Shown: piece by piece, positions 59,786 through 64,000 of the stretch
How positions within the stretch are numbered: position 1 is the stretch's first letter
How the letters are laid out: each line of letters begins with the position of its first letter
Assembly (NCBI GenBank): GCA_002900995.3
Contig: CM035311.1
Location: 372,001-436,000, forward strand
Reading direction: 5' to 3'
DNA: 64,000 nucleotides
Source of the DNA: Ganoderma boninense
Taxonomy: Eukaryota > Basidiomycota > Agaricomycetes > Polyporales > Polyporaceae
Notes under the pieces: generated by a model
Databases searched by the model: none
Told to the model about the DNA's origin: nothing
What the model saw: only the letters and a program-made list of their open reading frames with translations
Translations under genes and position numbers: made by a program

Positions 59786-60792
59786 GTGGTGCCGCGTGTC
59801 GAATTTAACAGCTTCCACAATACATGGAATTGGATTCTTTACAGTAAACGCACGCATGAGACATTGAGATCACCCTATAGTGGGAGTTGACGGTATTACA
59901 AAGACAGACACATCCACCTCAGCAGACTTGCCTGTCGCAGTAGTACCCAACGCCTCGTCGGGAAGTATGAGTGTTATACTAAGCTACGATGGCTGACATC
60001 AAGGTACTCACAATGATGACTCGGTCACAAACATAAGGATACCCATCATCTGAAACCGCGCCCTCCCTGAATCCTGTCCATGCCCAAGGTCACACACGCT
60101 TCCGCAAGCTCCCCTGCTCACTTCCTCCTCAGCTTCAGAACCAGCATTGCATTTTGTTGCCAAGTGCCTGGCTTTCCTGGGCTTCGCTCCCGTACGTATC
60201 CTCCGGCTCGAGCTAGCCTTGCTCAGGCCCACGGAGTCATAACGCATAACAGCGACTCCTGGAAGGAACTACGTCAATATGCTGCTTCAACGTCGCCGCC
60301 AACAGGAGGTCGGACATGAAAACCTATGCCACCGGGATCGTCGAGAAGGGATAGTGACGTCCGACGTACGGAAGATACGGGGTACCGAAGGAGAGACAAA
60401 CGAATGCACACCTTAATACACTGGGAATCACTTCAACCTCCGGCTGTGCTGGCATTTCCAACCTTCAAGCAGGTTACAAGCAGCTCGACATACGGCCGAT
60501 ACGAGAAACCTGAGAGGTGCAGCAAGGGGCTGTACAGAGCACACGCGGGATGGCACTGGTAACGAAATCATTTCGTCGGACCTTGAGTGGAGAGAGCAGT
60601 GGAAGGCGCGAGAGCGACCAGGAGCGTCATGAGTAATACCTGCGACGAGTGGTAGGGTAAAAGTTCCTAGGGCATCGACATGCCGGAATGGAGCCACCAC
60701 AGGGGATCGCAGAGGATGTTGATAACCTCAAACCTAGTGATGACCCTGGGAAGACTATGACCATTCGCCTTGCCAAGGATATGACCGGACTC
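59786..60792. other. No confident gene
   Basis: Only short frames without domains. Separates the large gene from repeat B6. Confidence 0.45.
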
Positions 60793-61248
60793 ACCACGAT
60801 TTCCAGCCGGCGAGACGGGCGCAGGAGGCAAGGGGGCTAGAGGGCGATCGGACGGCGAGGGATCGCAGGACCGGCCGCGCGGAAGATGTCGCCCGGGACA
60901 GAAGGGAGAACGAGAGACCTGCAGGTGGAGCGGACGGTGGTCGCGGCTGGGGGCGCGATGGCGCGGCGGCGGGGACTGGGGAGAGGGAAGAGCGCACCAT
61001 GGCCGCACGGCGCCGCCGCTGCCAGCACCGACTCCAGCACCGCCCCACGACCCGCTGGCTGGCCACACGGTGCCTGCGCAGACAGAGTCGCGATGGGCTA
61101 GCCATCGTCGTCGGACAAAGGCGGCAAAAGCAGTCGGCATAGTGGTGGGAAAGGCGATGGAAGATTGTACTGTCTTTCACACGTTCAACGTTCACCGTTC
61201 AACCGTTGGGCCATGCTTTGCATTCCATAGATGGCATCTCAAGCGCCT
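60793..61248 (+). repeat. Dispersed repeat, variant copy B6
   Basis: From the ATTTCCAGCCGGCGAG point to about 61115 it matches the B core, with a two-base insertion. The first 30 bases of B are missing. The segment from about 61115 to 61225 is different, but the copy still ends GATGGCATCTCAAGCGCCTG like B. Just before that end, GCATTCCATAGATGGCAT resembles the A end (GCATTCCATTTATGGCAT). It is therefore a mosaic or a third subfamily. Confidence 0.8.
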
Positions 61249-61449
61249 GAGCACAGCCATCACCCTCCTTCGCCACATACCATCACGGTCTGGAGCTTGT
61301 CTAGCCCGCGTCATGTCCTTCCCTTCTCCGCGCTACCCTCAAGGTACACATATAAGACCTAGTACCTGCGCTAGTTCTTGAATGCCGAGGCAGGCGGGAT
61401 TCAGCTAGGTATCCTCAGTGCATTCAGTGGTACAGTCCCTCAGCTCACA

Positions 61450-61847
61450 ATGTCCCGCGGCACTGCAACGTTCCAACCCGCGGAATCATTCGTATTTCGG
61501 CTCACAACGCACTCTATTGAACGAGTCGCAACTGGACAGCAAGCGGTTGTTACCTGAGTCTCAGCGGGCAAGGTGCGTTCTACAAGCTCTGCCTTGGTGA
61601 TTCCCAGTTTCGAGGAAGATATGGCGAACCTCGCACCGATATTCACTGGGAACCCATGGCTGTCGTCATATTCGGGTACTCGCGTCTCAGTGGTTTTTTT
61701 ATACGACCGTTTTGTCAAGTTCGCTCACCCTATGCCCAACTGCGGGATCAAAGAGTGTCGAGAACTTGTCGGCATGTTCCTCGTCCGACTGCTGCGCTTG
61801 GCTTCAATATTACTGACAGCGGAGCGTCCTTCGTGCATACAATGTAG
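61450..61847 (+). other. Possible disrupted gene
   Basis: From ATG 61450 a frame with coding character (MSRGTATFQPAESFVFRLTT..) runs to a TGA near 61557. A second frame (..GQGAFYKLCLGDSQFRGRYG.., WEPMAVVIFGYSRLSGFF) overlaps it and continues to a stop at 61847. No usable intron joins them, so a frameshift is likely. No family is recognised. Confidence 0.3.
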
Positions 61848-62606
61848 ACGAGTGTATCCCTCCGACGCATGCTGTGGTAGGCTCGAACCCTCTCTTCCCC
61901 CTCTATAGAGTTACGATCGGGGCGATGGTATGGAAGCAAACAAATCACGAGGGCAATGACGGCAGCGTCGGGTATGTGTCAGATGCAGACTTAGGCGGTG
62001 GGAGCCAAACAATTGAGGGGTTGGATTGGATGCACGAAGGTCGGGCCCAGCGCATTTCGAGGTAGAAGGACGATGGTTAGAAAATGTTAGTTTTGAGAGG
62101 CATGTAGTCAGAAACACGAACGCCAAAGAGGACTCGCCTTCACAGACTGGCTAAGTAACCGTATTCTAAGTACTTGGATCAGTTTCCAGACTATCAGTAC
62201 TCGCCATCCAAGATTTCCGAAGATCGGTATTACGTATTATTCACTGCGCCGTTAGCGCAATGTCGTCGAGGAAATACTTAGCATGGAACCAACGGAAGAT
62301 CTCTAGACTCCGCGTGCTGAGATGGCGAAACCATCGGTCCACCCCATATTCTCCGCCGGTATCCCCCTCGCTCACACGCTCACACGTAATTACGATGTGT
62401 ACAGGCGGCAGCCGGACGTTACCAGCACCCATCGGACGTCAAAACCGTTGTCAATCCACGTTGAGGGTTGTTCATTGTTTGAACCTCCTCCTCACCCACG
62501 TCGTTCGTTACTCTGCACTCGTGCTCAGCTGCGCTGCTGGTACGTCAATACATTTACAACCTATTCTTCCTTGTCCACTCACCGGTTCCCTGCGTCAGCA
62601 TCCAAG
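61848..62606. other. No confident gene
   Basis: On the minus strand 62241-62340 reads RHLSTRSLEIFRWFHAKYFL before a stop, which has coding character but no partner exons that I could join. Confidence 0.35.
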
Positions 62607-63899
62607 ATGGCCCCAGTCGTCAGTTCAAGGGTTGAATCTACTTCTACGTCGTCACTCGCTATCCGATCCCCACAGCTTACACCGCTGAACCCCACCATCG
62701 GTTCCGCTTCCCCTTGGCCTCACGCATCCGAACCATCCACTTCAGCAAACGGCACTCCTACCGCGCCCCCAATTTCTTTCGTTGGAACCAGTGGAGAATC
62801 TGAAGTTGACCTTCCGACGCTGTCTGGCCGACTCCATGCTTTGCGGGAAATTCTTGGCCACCTTAATGCTTCGTTGACTTCGCTCAACGAGTCCCATCGT
62901 TTCGTCGACACCCAAGTCCGTGACCTGGAGACATATATCAGTGGCCTTACAATCACCCCTCCTGACGAGTCCAACAATGCGCCTCCTGGCACCCCTCAAC
63001 TGAAGGTCTATCCTCGTCAGAACAAGTCAAGCTTGTGGAGGAAGATCTGCGGCACCTTTGTACGTCCTATGTTATGTTTTCGTTGTTGCTTCTATGTTGC
63101 TAACTTGCAACTTATTTTTGTCGCATGCACAAAGTGAGTATCTCATGTATATCCTATCTGCTCCCCGTTGGTTTTGTGATTTACTTTCTATGCCTTGGCC
63201 TTCAAATCTTGTTACATTATTGTGGCAGTTTACTCTTACAAGGACATTTGTATTGGCACTACCCATTGTGGGGAGGAACGGGTGTATTGTTCATTACTTT
63301 TCTGTCGCCTTTGTTATTCAAACATTCAAATGGGTTAATTGGTTGTCCGTAATTTGTGCTCTCATCTGTCCCTACCTTAGCCAAGGTGAAATCTAGGCCA
63401 CAACCCCAACCAGCCACAGGACAGTCCGCTTCCGCTGCCTGCCACAACGACCTCAGCAGCAGCAACGCTGGCCCCAAGGGCATCAAGGCACTCTCGTTCC
63501 CCGAGTCGTCCTCTGTGGTGTCCCTCCCGACTGCTCCTGTATCTGCCGCTGAACCAGTACTTGCCGTGCCAGACCCCCATCGCCGCCGTCCCCAGCGTCG
63601 TGCCATCAAACTCGGACGACGAATGGAAAGACCTTGTAATAATGAAGGAGATTGACGAGTTCACGCCGCCTCTGCGCCAGGCCGAGCTGCCCACAATGAC
63701 CATGGCCGGAAATAAGGCCAATACCGAGGGCGATAAGGACCGAGCGAGCGAGATGGCGATGGCGATGCTCGCACATGAACTGGAGGGCGAGCTCGGGACC
63801 ATGGAGCAGGACGAGTACTTTGGTGAGGGCGATGACTGCCTTGAGGCGGCGGCTGTCTCTCCTGTTGAGGAGCGTAAGCCGATGAGTTTGAAGGACTAG
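62607..63899 (+). CDS. Hypothetical protein with coiled-coil segment, possibly truncated by a stop
   Basis: Proposed exons are 62607-63059, 63386-63514 and 63558-63899, in phase, 307 residues. The first is Ser/Thr/Pro-rich, followed by a helical stretch (RLHALREILGHLNASLTSLN) and SLWRKICGTF before a GTACGT donor. The first intron would be 326 bases, unusually long here, so an exon may be missed. The second intron has a weak GTGGTG donor. The last exon is acidic (SNSDDEWKDLVIMKEIDEFT). After the TAG at 63897 the same frame stays open and acidic to the window edge, so the stop may be a mutation or the gene may continue by splicing. No family is recognised. Confidence 0.4.
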
Positions 63900-64000
63900 G
63901 CAGCCAGTGGGAGCGTAGGGCTCTTTGAAGAAGACAACGACTACTCGAGCAGTGACGATAGCGAGGTCGAGCGAGTGGCTGATAGTGCTCGACTTGCCTG

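Noticed and set aside
62607..63899. A retrotransposon Gag-like reading of the Ser/Pro-rich protein
   Set aside because: No zinc knuckle, protease or reverse transcriptase follows, and the model needs introns.

Overview
The window looks like nuclear DNA of a filamentous basidiomycete, most likely an Agaricomycete. Genes on both strands can be read only after removing short introns (mostly 41-70 bases, GT..AG, one GC..AG). They include types familiar from mushroom-forming fungi: a KDM3-like JmjC protein, a single-pass SUN protein, an Ecl1-like zinc protein, an ICMT-type methyltransferase and a tnp2/CACTA-type transposase. No rRNA, tRNA, operon, CRISPR or viral gene was seen. All splice models were made by hand by matching reading phase across introns, so exact ends are predictions.

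Layout. 1-6.2 kb: a small C-terminal gene fragment, a mucin-like membrane protein whose 5' exons are missing or displaced, and a 383-base MITE with long terminal inverted repeats and TA duplications. 7.5-12 kb: repeat copies A1, B1 and D1 around a tail-anchored WD40 gene (8617-10065). 14-19 kb: a coiled-coil gene, a poorly defined exon cluster, and a 99-aa five-exon gene whose product loosely recalls a HicA-like fold. 20.3-22.6 kb: an FHA-like/Ser-Thr kinase gene ending in a membrane segment. 23-29 kb: repeats B2 and B3, two small multi-exon genes and an ICMT-type methyltransferase. 30.2-31 kb: a decayed piece of midasin. 32.2-34.4 kb: an intact amidase. 35-38 kb: broken exons and an unknown 296-aa gene. 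38.5-46.8 kb: repeat B4, a 170-aa gene, the JmjC gene, the Ecl1-like gene and a 283-aa unknown. 47.2-53.6 kb: D2 and A2, the transposase, B5. 54.2-59.8 kb: the SUN protein and a 1273-aa protein with perfect internal repeats. 60.8-64 kb: repeat B6, a disrupted fragment and a partial gene running off the edge.

The most striking structure is a dispersed repeat family, in eight copies on both strands, made of two subfamilies (A about 745 bases, B about 550-850 bases) that share their ends and an internal core. It makes up nearly a tenth of the window. It carries no recognisable protein and explains many of the long GC-rich open frames on both strands. Together with the MITE, the transposase, the midasin relic and several frame-broken genes, it marks this as a repeat-rich accessory region holding a few sound housekeeping-type genes and many small orphan genes. 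The genes do not form one evident pathway.
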